A stretch of DNA of 64,000 nucleotides from Streptomyces sp. 71268. GTDB lineage: Bacteria; Actinomycetota; Actinomycetes; Streptomycetales; Streptomycetaceae. The position numbers were made by a program, and so were the translations under genes. Shown piece after piece: positions 1 to 9,041 of this stretch (within the stretch, counting starts at the first letter, position 1; each line of letters starts with the position of its first letter). The stretch spans positions 959,501-1,023,500 of the forward strand of contig NZ_CP114200.1 of assembly GCF_029392895.1 (NCBI RefSeq). Direction: 5' to 3'. The notes beneath the pieces are model-generated. The model was not told the origin of the DNA, searched no databases, and saw only the letters and a program-made list of their open reading frames with translations.

Positions 1-343
1 CCGGCATCGGCCGCCTGGGCGGGCAGTACAGCACCAGATAGGCGTCGAGCACGCCGAGGGTGACCGGCAGCCCGCCCGCGCTGTCACACCGGGCCGCGAC
101 GAGCGCCTGGCCCACCTCGTAGGCGGGCTGGGTGTCCAACGGCATGGTGCGCAGCGCGTCCCGCAGCCGGCGCGCGAGGGGCACCAGGTGCTCCACGAGC
201 TCGCCCTCGGGCACGGAGATCGCCGTGGACGGGCGAATGGCCCGACTCCAGATCCTGGCGAAGCGTCGGAGCCGATCGTCCTCGCTCTCCGGCCCCGTAC
301 TGTACGGCTCCGCGTCCTGTCTCCCGCTCGGCCTCGCGGTCAC
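1..343 (-). CDS. Probable cyclic-di-GMP signalling protein, N-terminal part (cut by window edge)
   Basis: Only the first ~114 codons are present; the gene continues left of base 1. A GTG start at 343 is the best candidate. After a short polar lead the protein has the run RLRRFARIWSRA and then an alpha-helical region ending in LDAYLVLYC. From memory this resembles the N-terminal cap of Streptomyces PAS-GGDEF-EAL proteins that make or break cyclic-di-GMP. No GGDEF or EAL motif lies inside the window, so the assignment rests on the cap alone. The frame shows normal Streptomyces codon bias. It is transcribed away from the flavoprotein gene to its right. Confidence 0.45.
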   Translation of the reverse strand, partial: MTARPSGRQDAEPYSTGPESEDDRLRRFARIWSRAIRPSTAISVPEGELVEHLVPLARRLRDALRTMPLDTQPAYEVGQALVAARCDSAGGLPVTLGVLDAYLVLYCPPRRPMP

Positions 344-992
344 GCCTCGCGCCTCACTGCGGCCCGCTCCATCAGTACTCTCCAGATCTCCCGGGGGGTG
401 TGGTCCGGCTCCGCGCACCGTTGCTGAGCAGACATTACTGATCGCCCGTTCGAAGGGAAGACGCAAACGGAAATCTACGATCCGCATCTGGCCGCGGGCC
501 AGGGGGAATTCTGCCGTGCCCAGCGTGGTCGCGTCGCCTGGTGCGCGTGTGAAGTGGGCCTGATGAGGTAGAGGAGGCTCACAGGTACGCACGTGGCGTA
601 CCAATGCAGCGCCGTGGCCGAGGTGTTTCGATGTGCGGCCATTTTCCGTCGGACGTCCGTTCCCGCTTTGGCGCCTTTCCGCCACCTCGCCGCCCGTCGC
701 GCTCTGGTGCGCGGGGTTCCGGAGCGCCGTGGGGCGCCCGGGCGCTCCGTCCGTACGCGCCGGAGCGCGCCCCCGCGCAACCGCCGTCCCGTACAACACA
801 CCGCCCGTGCGCGGGCGTTGCGATCGGGCGTCGTTGCCCCGGGCGTCACCGCCTCGGGCGGCGGGGGCCCCGGGCGGCGGGGCAGGGCTGGGCTGGGCTA
901 GGCCGTACGGTCGCAGGCTCACGGCGGGGCGCGACCGGGCTTTCGCGGACCCACCGGCATTGGTGATCAACTCACTTCGGCTACAAGGTCGT
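344..992. other. Intergenic region without a convincing gene
   Basis: About 650 bases between the truncated minus-strand gene and the end of the next minus-strand gene. The part from about 430 to 660 is less GC-rich than the surroundings and probably holds the promoter of the left gene. The open frames here are arginine/alanine-rich without a coding signature. A G-rich run at about 866-905 is not a clear terminator. Confidence 0.5.
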
Positions 993-3560
993 TCAGTCCT
1001 TACGCCGCGCCGCGCCGTCCGGGTTCGCGTCGTCGCGCCCGGCGGGGGCCGGGTGTGGGCCGGCGCCGCCGGGCCACGGTGCGCCGGCCAGGTGCTGGGC
1101 CACGGCGGCGGCCAGCGCGTGGGCCCGGGCCGCGGCGTGGCGCGGGCCCGTGCGGCGGGCGGGGCCAGCGGGGTGGGACAGGCCGCCGACGGCGAACACG
1201 CCGGGGTGTGAGGTGCGACCCTCGGCGTCGACGGCCGGGCGGCCGAGGTCGGCGGCGACGGCCAGGCCCGCGGCTGCGGCCAGCTCGTTCTCCGGCACCC
1301 AGGAGCCGCAGAACACCACCGCCGCGCAGTCGAGTTCGGCCACCGCGCCGTCGGCACGGCGCAGCCGCACGCCCGTGACGCGTCCGCCGGCCCCCGTCAG
1401 CTCCGTCACGGCGGCGGAGCCGAGGACGGGGACGCCCCAGCCGAGCCTGGCCAGCGCGCGCCACGGCGTCAGGCCGTGCGGCGGCCCGCCGACCAGCGCG
1501 ACGGGCCGGGTGCCGGCCCGTCGCAGGGCGCGCGTCACCCGGTAGCCGGCGTCGTCCGCCGACCCGACGACCACGGCCGTGGCGCCCAGGTGTTGACCGT
1601 GCTCGTGCAGCGCGCGCAGCGCCCCCTCACCGGTGAAGACGCCCTCCCCACGCGCGCCCGGCACCCCGCGCGCGGCGCGCGGGCGCTCCCTGGCGCCGGT
1701 GGCCAGCACGACGGCCCGCGCGGTGATCAGCTCGCGCCCGCCGGGTCCGGTGGCCGCCACGGTCAGCGGGCCCGCCCAGCCGGTGGCGGTCCAGCCGGTG
1801 CGCACCAGGGCCCCGGCGCCGGTGGCGGCGTCGAGCAGGCGCCGCGCCGCGTCCCGACCGGCCGGGGCGTGGCGCGGGAGGCGAGGATCGGACCAGGCGC
1901 CGCACGCCCAGGGCGCGTAGCGCAGCACGCCACCGGCCAACGGCTGTTGCTCAAGGACCTCCACCCGGCCGACCCCGGCCGCGGCGAGCGCGCTCGCGGC
2001 GGCGAGGCCGGCCGCGCCCGCGCCGACCACCAGCACGTCCACGCTCCGCTCGGCCGGTCCGACGCCGTCCGCGCCGTCGGGCGCGGTCGCGGGCGCGGGG
2101 CGGGCGGCGGCGGTGTCGGCGGCGGCGGCCGGCGGTCGGGCCGCGCACAGGGCCCGTACCGCCGCGGCGCAGCGGGTGCCCTGGCACCGGCCGGCCGCCA
2201 CCCGGGTGCGCCGGCGCAGCCCGTCCAGGCCGGCCGGCGGCACCGTACTGGCCAGCGCGTCCCGCACCTCGCCCCGGGTGACGCGCTCGCAGGGGCAGAT
2301 GACGGTGCCGTACTCCGGGTCGGCTGCGATGAGTTCGGGGCGTTCGAAGGGGCGCGGCGCCGCGTCGCCGACGGCGGGCATCCGCACCGGTGGCAGTTCG
2401 CGCGGGGGGCCGAGGGGCAGGCCGCCGGCGGCGAGGAGTTCGACGACGTGGGCGGCGATGGCCAGGGAACCGGTCAGGCCGGTGGAGCGGATGCCGCCGA
2501 CCGTGACGTACCGCTGCTCGGGGTGTGCGTGGATCTGGTAGTCGTCGTGTTCGGTGGCGGCGCGCAGCCCGGCGTAGACCGCGGTGACCTCCTCGGCGAG
2601 CAGCTCCGGCATGAGGCGCGCGCCGTGCGCGCGCAGGAAGGCCAGTCCCGCCTCGGTGGACTCGGTCGCGCTCTTGTCGGGCAGGTCCTCGGCGGTGGGG
2701 CCGAGCAGTACGTTGCCGAAGACGGTCGGCGCGACGAGCACGCCCTTGCCGAGCGCCGTGGGGACCGGGAGCACGATGTGGCGCACCAGGCGGCGGGCGC
2801 TCTTGTCGAAGACCATGAGTTGGCCACGGCGTGGGGTGACCGTGAACGCGTCGTGTCCGAGCAGCCGGTCGATCTCGTCGGAGCGCAGGCCCGCGGCGTT
2901 GACCAGATGGCGGGCGCGCAGCGGCCCGCGGTCGGTGCGGATCTCGTGCCACGCATCGTCGCCGCCGCCCGGGCCCGGCTGGCCGCCGACGCCGCGCACC
3001 CGGCAGCCGAGGTGCAGGTCGACACCGGCGCGTACGGCCTGTGTGGCGTAGCCGATGACCGTGGTCCACGGGCAGATGACGCTCTCGTCCGGCACCTCGA
3101 GGGCGCCGAGGGCCCCCGGGCCCAGGTGGGGTTCGCGGCGGCGCAGTTCGGCGGCGTCGAGCAGGCGGGTGGCGTGGTAGCCGTTGCGCTCGGCCTTGGC
3201 GGCGAGCTGGGGCAGGGCGGCGAGTTGCTCCGCGTCCCAGGCCACGAGCAGCGCGCCGACCCGGCGCACGGGGATGCCCGCCTCGGCGGCGTACCCGGAC
3301 AGCAGCCGGTAGCCCTCGCGCACCAGGCGGGCCTCCAGGGTGCCGGGGGTGGCGTCGAAGCCGGTGTGCAGGATCGCGGTGTTGGCCTTGGACGTGCCCT
3401 TGCCGACGTCGTCCGCCGCCTCCACGAGCGCCACCCGCAGCGGGTGGCGGGCCAGTTCGCGCGCGATGGCGCAGCCGACGACCCCGGCGCCGACGACCGC
3501 GACGTCGTACCCGGTCTCGTACGCGTCGCGCGGCAGCCGGCCGGTGGTCGTGACGGTCAT
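993..3560 (-). CDS. Fused glycerol-3-phosphate dehydrogenase-like / BFD [2Fe-2S] / NAD(FAD) oxidoreductase
   Basis: An 855-residue flavoprotein made of three units. Residues ~18-410 form a DAO-type FAD oxidoreductase (VAVVGAGVVGCA Rossmann motif) of the GlpA/LhgO kind, expected to oxidise glycerol 3-phosphate or a 2-hydroxyacid. Residues ~417-475 form a BFD-like [2Fe-2S] domain with CPC and CQGTRC cysteines. Residues ~505 to the end form a pyridine-nucleotide-disulfide-type reductase with a second FAD motif (VLVVGAGAAGL). In other bacteria these activities are often separate adjacent genes, so the fusion suggests channelling of substrate electrons through the FeS centre to the second flavin. 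The FGGY kinase upstream on the same strand (182-base gap) supports polyol-phosphate oxidation. The exact substrate is not fixed by the sequence. Confidence 0.85.
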   Translation of the reverse strand: MTVTTTGRLPRDAYETGYDVAVVGAGVVGCAIARELARHPLRVALVEAADDVGKGTSKANTAILHTGFDATPGTLEARLVREGYRLLSGYAAEAGIPVRRVGALLVAWDAEQLAALPQLAAKAERNGYHATRLLDAAELRRREPHLGPGALGALEVPDESVICPWTTVIGYATQAVRAGVDLHLGCRVRGVGGQPGPGGGDDAWHEIRTDRGPLRARHLVNAAGLRSDEIDRLLGHDAFTVTPRRGQLMVFDKSARRLVRHIVLPVPTALGKGVLVAPTVFGNVLLGPTAEDLPDKSATESTEAGLAFLRAHGARLMPELLAEEVTAVYAGLRAATEHDDYQIHAHPEQRYVTVGGIRSTGLTGSLAIAAHVVELLAAGGLPLGPPRELPPVRMPAVGDAAPRPFERPELIAADPEYGTVICPCERVTRGEVRDALASTVPPAGLDGLRRRTRVAAGRCQGTRCAAAVRALCAARPPAAAADTAAARPAPATAPDGADGVGPAERSVDVLVVGAGAAGLAAASALAAAGVGRVEVLEQQPLAGGVLRYAPWACGAWSDPRLPRHAPAGRDAARRLLDAATGAGALVRTGWTATGWAGPLTVAATGPGGRELITARAVVLATGARERPRAARGVPGARGEGVFTGEGALRALHEHGQHLGATAVVVGSADDAGYRVTRALRRAGTRPVALVGGPPHGLTPWRALARLGWGVPVLGSAAVTELTGAGGRVTGVRLRRADGAVAELDCAAVVFCGSWVPENELAAAAGLAVAADLGRPAVDAEGRTSHPGVFAVGGLSHPAGPARRTGPRHAAARAHALAAAVAQHLAGAPWPGGAGPHPAPAGRDDANPDGAARRKD

Positions 3561-3742
3561 GCGGTCCCTCGCTGGTCGCTGGTGCCGGGCGCGCGGGCCG
3601 GCCGGTCTCCGTCGCCCCGGGTGCCCTCGCGGGCGACTGGCGGGGCGCCGGTTCGCACGGTCAGGCTACGGGGCGCGGCCGACGAACCCGCCGCCCGGGC
3701 GGCGGCCCCACAGGGGCGCGGGGGCTCGTGGTGGCCGGGTGG

Positions 3743-5179
3743 TCACGGCGTGCGGGCCAGCAGCGTCGCCACGGCCGCGCGGAAGGTCGCGCGTCGCTCG
3801 GCGGCCCGCTCCGCGGGGATGCGGGGCTCGTAGACCGCCGCGGGCCGCCAGGGTGGGATCGCCTCGGACACCGTCAGCCGAGGGTCGAGGCCGAGCCTGG
3901 CCACGGCGCCCACGCCCAGCGCGGTGGCGTCCGGCAGCGCCGACACCTCGACGGGGCGTTGCAGCAGGTCGGCCTGGGCCTGCATGAGCAGGGTCGACCG
4001 GGTCAGGCCACCGTCCACACGGAGCGCTTCGAGCGGTGCCCCGAGGTCGGCCGCGGCGGCGTCGGCGATCTCGGCGACCTGGGCCGCGATGCCCTCGCAC
4101 AGCGCGCGGACCAGGTGCCCGGGCGCGGTGTCGAGGCCGAGCCCGGTCAGCGCGCCGCGCGCGTCGCCGCGCCACCAGGGCGCGGCGAGACCCGCCAGCG
4201 CGGGCACGAAGGTCACGCCGCCGGCGTCGGGGACGGCACCACCGACCCGGTCGAGGTCGTGGGCGCCGGCGAGCACGCCGAGTTCGGTCAGCCAGCGCAC
4301 GGCGGAGGCCGCGGCGAACACCTGGCCGTCCAGGCAGTAGCCGGCCCGCCCGCCGAGCCGCCAGGCCACGCAGCTCACCAGGCCCGACGCGGCGCGCCTG
4401 GGGCGGTCGCCGGTCGGCGCGAGCAGGAAGGCGCCGGTGCCGTAGGTGCACTTGGCGATGCCCGGTTCGGTGACGCGCTGGGCGAGCAGCGCCGCCTGCT
4501 GGTCCACCAGCAGCCCGGTCAGCGGCACCTCGGCGCCGAAGGCGGTGGTGCCGCCCACGTGGCCGTCGGCGTCCACGACCTCGGGCAGTTGCTCGTGCGC
4601 GAGCCCGAAGACCTCCAGGGCGGTCCGGGACCAGGTGAGGCTGTCCAGGTCCAGGAGCTGGGTGCGGCCCGCGGTGGCCGCGTCGGTGACGAAGGCACCG
4701 GTCAGCCGGTGCACCAGCCAGGCGTCGCTGGTGGTCACGACGCCGTCGCGGGTCAGGTGTCGGCGCAGCCAGGCCATCTTGGGCGCGGCGAAGTACGGGT
4801 CGAGCGGAAGCCCGGTGATCTCCCGTACGGTCGCGGCGTGTTCGGCCAGCTCCGCGCAGAGCGGCTCGGCGCGGCGGTCCTGCCACACGATGGCCTGGGT
4901 CAGCGGCTCCCCCGTGGCCGGGTCCCAGGCCAGCACGGTCTCGCCCTGGTTGGCCAGCCCCACGGCCACCACCGGCTCGCCCGCGTCGGCCAGCGCCCGG
5001 CGCCCGGCGTCCAGCACCGACGCCAGCAGGGCCCGCGGGTCGACCTCGGCCAGTCCGCCCGCCGCGTACCGGGGGCGCAGCTCCGCGTACGCCGTGCCGA
5101 TCACGCCCCGTTCGGGGCAGATGACCAGCGCCTTGGTTCCGGAGGTCCCCTGGTCGACGGCGAGTACGGGCCCGCTCAT
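3743..5179 (-). CDS. FGGY-family carbohydrate kinase (glycerol or xylulose kinase-like)
   Basis: 478 residues, the usual FGGY length. The N terminus has the phosphate loop DQGTSGTKAL, and the C-terminal half has the adenosine-binding DGGLTRSTLLMQAQ and the DATALGVGAVA segment. It should phosphorylate a polyol or ketose with ATP. The adjacent G3P-dehydrogenase-like flavoprotein on the same strand makes glycerol the simplest substrate, but the P-loop differs from the classic glycerol kinase DQGTTSSR, so another polyol is possible. The ATG start at 5179 was chosen. Two palindromes lie 225-340 bases upstream and may bind a local regulator. Confidence 0.85.
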   Translation of the reverse strand: MSGPVLAVDQGTSGTKALVICPERGVIGTAYAELRPRYAAGGLAEVDPRALLASVLDAGRRALADAGEPVVAVGLANQGETVLAWDPATGEPLTQAIVWQDRRAEPLCAELAEHAATVREITGLPLDPYFAAPKMAWLRRHLTRDGVVTTSDAWLVHRLTGAFVTDAATAGRTQLLDLDSLTWSRTALEVFGLAHEQLPEVVDADGHVGGTTAFGAEVPLTGLLVDQQAALLAQRVTEPGIAKCTYGTGAFLLAPTGDRPRRAASGLVSCVAWRLGGRAGYCLDGQVFAAASAVRWLTELGVLAGAHDLDRVGGAVPDAGGVTFVPALAGLAAPWWRGDARGALTGLGLDTAPGHLVRALCEGIAAQVAEIADAAAADLGAPLEALRVDGGLTRSTLLMQAQADLLQRPVEVSALPDATALGVGAVARLGLDPRLTVSEAIPPWRPAAVYEPRIPAERAAERRATFRAAVATLLARTP

Positions 5180-5403
5180 CGCTCACCGCCGCTCACTGGC
5201 CTACCACTCACTGGCACACCTCGCCCTTCGCCGGGGTTGATCACGTCCGCGTCCTGCCGCAGTGTCGACGCCCGGTGGCGGGTCCGGCAACCGTGCGGGC
5301 CGAACGGCCCGCGGCGGCGGCGCGGTGGAGTGCCGCGGGCCGGTCGCGGACGCGGGCGGCGAGCGCGAGGGCGGCGTGGCGCGCGCCCGCCCGTCGCCTT
5401 CGT

Positions 5404-5414
5404 GAACGATGTTC
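5404..5414. promoter_or_regulatory. Palindrome GAAC-GAT-GTTC, candidate operator
   Basis: A perfect 4+4 inverted repeat with a 3-base centre, 225 bases upstream of the FGGY kinase start in an AT-richer stretch. The size and spacing would suit an IclR- or DeoR-type polyol regulator, but no such gene lies in the window. Functional assignment is inference. Confidence 0.35.
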
Positions 5415-5503
5415 GCTTATCGGCGAGTTGTGCGCGCATTCGTCCCGCGAACTCCGCTTGGGGCGCCCGTCGGCGCCTTCTCGCCGGCTTGGCCTGTCGC
5501 TGG

Positions 5504-5515
5504 TTGATTTATCAA
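5504..5515. promoter_or_regulatory. Palindrome TTGAT-TT-ATCAA, candidate operator
   Basis: A perfect 5+5 inverted repeat that is unusually AT-rich for this genome, ~325 bases upstream of the FGGY kinase. It could be a regulator site or part of a promoter. No direct evidence of function. Confidence 0.35.
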
Positions 5516-6029
5516 GCATCGGGTTCTCGAATTTCCTCGCACTATCCACATAACGCCACCACAAGTGGGCCGCGTGCGCCCTTCGGACGGAAATGCGCGC
5601 GCCCAGTCGGCCACCGCGTGGCGGGATTCCGCCCGCTATCGGGAATCTGACGGTCCGTAGATTTTCCCGATCACTGGATTAGCGGGCCTCTTCCCTGTAC
5701 GAATGCCATCCGAGTGTCAGAACATCAGGCAGACCGCCGCTCCGGCACGGTGTCCGACCGCGGACCGTACGGCTGTTCGCCGCCCGTAGCCGTGCCGCGC
5801 GCCGACCACGCCGGTGCGGCAGTCGCCGCACCGCCGCACCCCCTGAAGGACCGATGACCCCCACGCCACGACCCGAGCACCGCCCCCGCGGCGCACGGGC
5901 GCGCTCCCTCCGCATCTCCTCCGCGCCCCCCGGCCGGGGCACCTCGTCGGGGGCGCCCCGTGGCGCGTGCCGGCCGCCGGGGCCGGGCGCGGGGCCCGGG
6001 GCCCGGGCGTCACGCGCGGTGGTGGCCTG

Positions 6030-7025
6030 ATGGCCGACGGGGAGTTCCGCCCGGTCTACCATCCGGCGGGCCACGACAGCGGCCTGCGGAACGCGATGCA
6101 GGACGTGCGCACGGGCCGCTGGGTCGCCATGCGCGACCTGCTCGCCTCGACCCCCGACTGGGGACTGTGGACCCAGCGCACCCAGGTGCTGGCGGCCACG
6201 GCCGCGGGCTCGGACGTGGTGCGGGCCTGGCGCTCGGAGGAGCCGGACAACGTCGCGGCGCTGGTGATGCACACCCGGGTGCTGGTGGAGCGCGCGGTGC
6301 GCGCGCACCGCGCGGGGCACCGGCACACCAGGGAGTTATGGCAGGAGGCGTGGGAAGCCTGCCAGCTCACCGCCCACAACGCGCCCGCCGACCCGGTGCC
6401 GTGGGTGTGCCTGGTGGCGCTGGCCCAGTTGGACGAGGAACAGCGGCTCGCCGAGCACCGGGTGCACCCGCCGGAGCCGATGCTCTTCCCCGGCCCGTGG
6501 GGGCTGCTGACGGAGGCGCACCGGCGCGACCCGTACAACCGCGAGGCGTACCACCGGATGCTCCAGTTCGTGCACGCCCGGCGTGGTGGCGGGTCGCTGT
6601 CCGATGCGGTGAACTTCGCGCGCTGGGCCTCCTCGCGCGCCCCGGTCGGCCCCGCCGTGCACGCGCTGCCGCTGTACGTGCAGGTGGAGCGCTACCGCGA
6701 GGAACGCGGCCACCAGCAGGCCCTTGACCTGCACTGGACCACCGACGAGGCGCTGCGGGACGCCGACCACGCCCTGCACTACTGGTTCGCCCACACCGCG
6801 CCCGAGCGGTGTTCGCTGCTCGACCTGAACTACCTGGCGCACGCGCTGTGGGCGGCGCTGCGCTTCACCGAGGCGGCGCCCGTCTTCGCGGCGCTCGGCC
6901 CGTACTACACGCCGATGCCCTGGGCGAGCCGCGGCCAGGGCGCCGGCGGCCCGGACGCGGCCGAGGAGGTGTTCCTCCGCGCGCGCGGCCGGTGCCTGGC
7001 GGCGGCGCGGCGCTCGGGACCCTGA
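6030..7025 (+). CDS. Conserved hypothetical protein, helical repeat-like, with a TTA codon
   Basis: 331 residues from the ATG at 6030 (an upstream ATG at 5967 adds only a glycine/arginine-rich run typical of non-coding DNA). The protein is rich in Trp, Ala and His and reads as helical repeats of the TPR/DUF4034 type, with segments such as MRDLLASTPDWGLW and AHRRDPYNREAYHRML. No catalytic motif, signal peptide or membrane span is evident. Codon 103 (6336-6338) is TTA, so translation should depend on the bldA tRNA, linking the gene to late growth. I do not recognise a function. The downstream permease starts 162 bases later. Confidence 0.75.
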   Translation: MADGEFRPVYHPAGHDSGLRNAMQDVRTGRWVAMRDLLASTPDWGLWTQRTQVLAATAAGSDVVRAWRSEEPDNVAALVMHTRVLVERAVRAHRAGHRHTRELWQEAWEACQLTAHNAPADPVPWVCLVALAQLDEEQRLAEHRVHPPEPMLFPGPWGLLTEAHRRDPYNREAYHRMLQFVHARRGGGSLSDAVNFARWASSRAPVGPAVHALPLYVQVERYREERGHQQALDLHWTTDEALRDADHALHYWFAHTAPERCSLLDLNYLAHALWAALRFTEAAPVFAALGPYYTPMPWASRGQGAGGPDAAEEVFLRARGRCLAAARRSGP

Positions 7026-7187
7026 CCGCCGCCACGCCCCGTGGCGCGCGCCGGCGCGAGGCCCCCGGCCCGGCACAAGCCCGCGCGCCCGTCTCCGCGC
7101 CTCCCCCGGCGCTTGCCGCGTCATCTCCCTCCGTACTCCCCCCGTTCCCCACTCTCCCCCGTGTTCCCCCTTCGGAAGGTACCTGTC

Positions 7188-8726
7188 ATGCCCCCTACAA
7201 AATGGCCCCGTTCGGGCTCCGCCGCGCCGCACGAGGCGGCGCAGCGCGACGAGGAGCAACGGCTGCGCGAACTCGGCTACCAACCGGTGCTGGCCCGTCG
7301 CATGGGGCACTTCGGGAACTTCGCGATCAGTTTCTCGGTCATCTCCGTGCTCTCCGGCTGTATGACGCTCTACGGCTTCGGCCTCGCCACCGGCGGCCCC
7401 GCGGTGATGCTCTGGGGCTGGATCGGCGTCGGCCTCTTCGTCCTGTTCGTCGGCCTCGCACTGGCCGAGGTGACCAGCGCCTATCCCACCTCCGGCGCCC
7501 TGTATTACATGGCCGACCGCCTGGGTGGGCGTAAATGGGGCTGGTACACCGGTTGGCTCAATCTGCTGGGCCTGCTCGGCGCCATCGCCGGAATCGACTA
7601 CGGCGCGGCCCTGTTCACCGGCGCCGTACTCAACCTGCAATGGGGATTCGATCCGACGCCCGAGTCGACCATGCTCATCTTCGTCGCCATCCTGCTCGTG
7701 CACGCCACGCTGAACCTGTTCGGCGTGCGGCTGGTCAGCGTGCTCAACTCGATCAGCGTCTGGTGGCACCTGGCGGGCGTGGCCCTCATCGTCATCGTGC
7801 TCACGGTCGTCCCCGACCACCACCAGTCCGCCGACTTCGTCTTCACCGAGTTCGTCAACGACACCGGCTGGGACAACCCGCTGTACGTGACCGCCATCGG
7901 CCTGCTGCTCGCCCAGTACACGTTCTCCGGCTACGACGCCTCGGCGCACCTGTCCGAGGAGACCTCGCACGCCTCGGTCTCTGCGGCGCGCGGCATCGTG
8001 CGCGCCATCTGGGTGTCGTGGATCGCCGGCTTCGTCCTGCTGGCCGGCCTGACCTTCGCCATCCAGGACTACGCCGGGGCGCAGAACAGCAGCACGGGGG
8101 TGCCGCCCGCGCAGATCATGCTGGACGCGCTCGGCGACACGGGCGCGGTGCTGCTGCTCCTGGTGGTGATCGTGGCCCAGTTGTTCTGCGGCAACGCCGA
8201 GGTCGCCGCCGCCAGCCGGATGGTGTTCGCCTTCAGCCGGGACGGCGCGCTCCCCGGCTCCGGGCTGTGGCGCCGGGTGAGCGCGCGCACCCAGACGCCG
8301 GTGCACGCGGTCTGGCTCTCGGTCGCGGTCGCCTGCCTGCTCGCGGTGCCGTCGCTGTACTCCGAGACCGCCTACGGCGCGGTCACGGCCATCAACGTCA
8401 TCGGCATCACGCCCGCCTACGCCATCCCGATCTACCTGCGGCTGCGCGCCGGGAACCGGTTCGAGCCCGGCCCCTGGCACCTCGGGCGCTGGAGCAGGCC
8501 GGTGGGCTGGGTCGCGGTGTGCTGGGTGGCGATGGTCACGGTCCTGTTCTGCCTGCCCCAGTCGCGCCCGGTGACGGTGGACTCGATGAACTACGCCGTG
8601 ATCGCGCTGGCCGTCGTCCTCACCCTGGCCACCGTCTGGTGGTACGTGGCCCGCCGCTCCTACGGCACGCCGGCCGCCTACGGAACGGCCCGGGAACAGG
8701 CGGAGATCGCCGAGGACATCGTCTGA
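7188..8726 (+). CDS. APC-family amino-acid permease
   Basis: 512 residues from ATG 7188, preceded by GGAAGG 8 bases upstream. Upstream in-frame codons encode a proline/arginine run and were excluded. About twelve hydrophobic segments are visible. The early helix FAISFSVISVLSGCMTLYGF and a later segment LLAQYTFSGYDASAHLSEET are typical of the GABA/choline-type branch of APC permeases. It should import an amino acid or related amine by proton symport across the cytoplasmic membrane. The substrate cannot be read from sequence. A strong hairpin follows the stop codon. Confidence 0.88.
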   Translation: MPPTKWPRSGSAAPHEAAQRDEEQRLRELGYQPVLARRMGHFGNFAISFSVISVLSGCMTLYGFGLATGGPAVMLWGWIGVGLFVLFVGLALAEVTSAYPTSGALYYMADRLGGRKWGWYTGWLNLLGLLGAIAGIDYGAALFTGAVLNLQWGFDPTPESTMLIFVAILLVHATLNLFGVRLVSVLNSISVWWHLAGVALIVIVLTVVPDHHQSADFVFTEFVNDTGWDNPLYVTAIGLLLAQYTFSGYDASAHLSEETSHASVSAARGIVRAIWVSWIAGFVLLAGLTFAIQDYAGAQNSSTGVPPAQIMLDALGDTGAVLLLLVVIVAQLFCGNAEVAAASRMVFAFSRDGALPGSGLWRRVSARTQTPVHAVWLSVAVACLLAVPSLYSETAYGAVTAINVIGITPAYAIPIYLRLRAGNRFEPGPWHLGRWSRPVGWVAVCWVAMVTVLFCLPQSRPVTVDSMNYAVIALAVVLTLATVWWYVARRSYGTPAAYGTAREQAEIAEDIV

Positions 8727-8757
8727 CCCCGCCCCGCACCGGGCTCGTACGGGCCAC

Positions 8758-8796
8758 GCCGACGGCCGGCACCCCTCGGGGGCGCCGGCCGTCGGC
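8758..8796 (+). terminator. Hairpin terminator after the permease
   Basis: A perfect 13-base-pair stem (8758-8770 with 8784-8796) whose 13-base loop can itself pair CCCC with GGGG. It begins 31 bases after the permease stop. There is no U-tract, as is usual in Streptomyces. Confidence 0.75.
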
Positions 8797-9041
8797 CACG
8801 GCGGGCCCGCGCGAGATGTCCGCAAAGAGGCTAGGAGTCGGTGGCGGCCCGCCCGAGACTTGGGGCCGCCAGTACGGGGCGCTGGCGGGCGCGGCGCGGC
8901 CCGGGGGCCCGCGCGCGGCGGCCCGCGCCCGGCGCCCTGCCCCCGCGCAGGCCCGAGGAGTCGCTCCCATGAGCCGCGCTCGTTCACGCTGCGCCCACAC
9001 GCCAGGCTGTCGCAGGTCCCGCCCCGCGCCGGCCGGGCGCG
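8797..9041. other. Gap before the short orphan gene
   Basis: With the terminator this makes a 315-base non-coding stretch. The part from 8810 to 8860 is slightly less GC-rich and may hold a promoter. I see nothing else definite. Confidence 0.4.

Larger units (their letters stand above)
5180..6029. other. Long regulatory gap between divergent genes
   Basis: 850 bases with no credible gene. The section from about 5400 to 5720 is clearly more AT-rich than its surroundings and contains the two palindromes listed separately, so it probably holds the kinase promoter. The last 150 bases before 6030 are GC-rich and could be leader of the plus-strand gene. Confidence 0.5.

Noticed and set aside
475..849. 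A 124-residue minus-strand frame in the first gap
   Set aside because: Arginine-rich with no ribosome site or recognisable motif. Codon bias does not favour it over the other frames.
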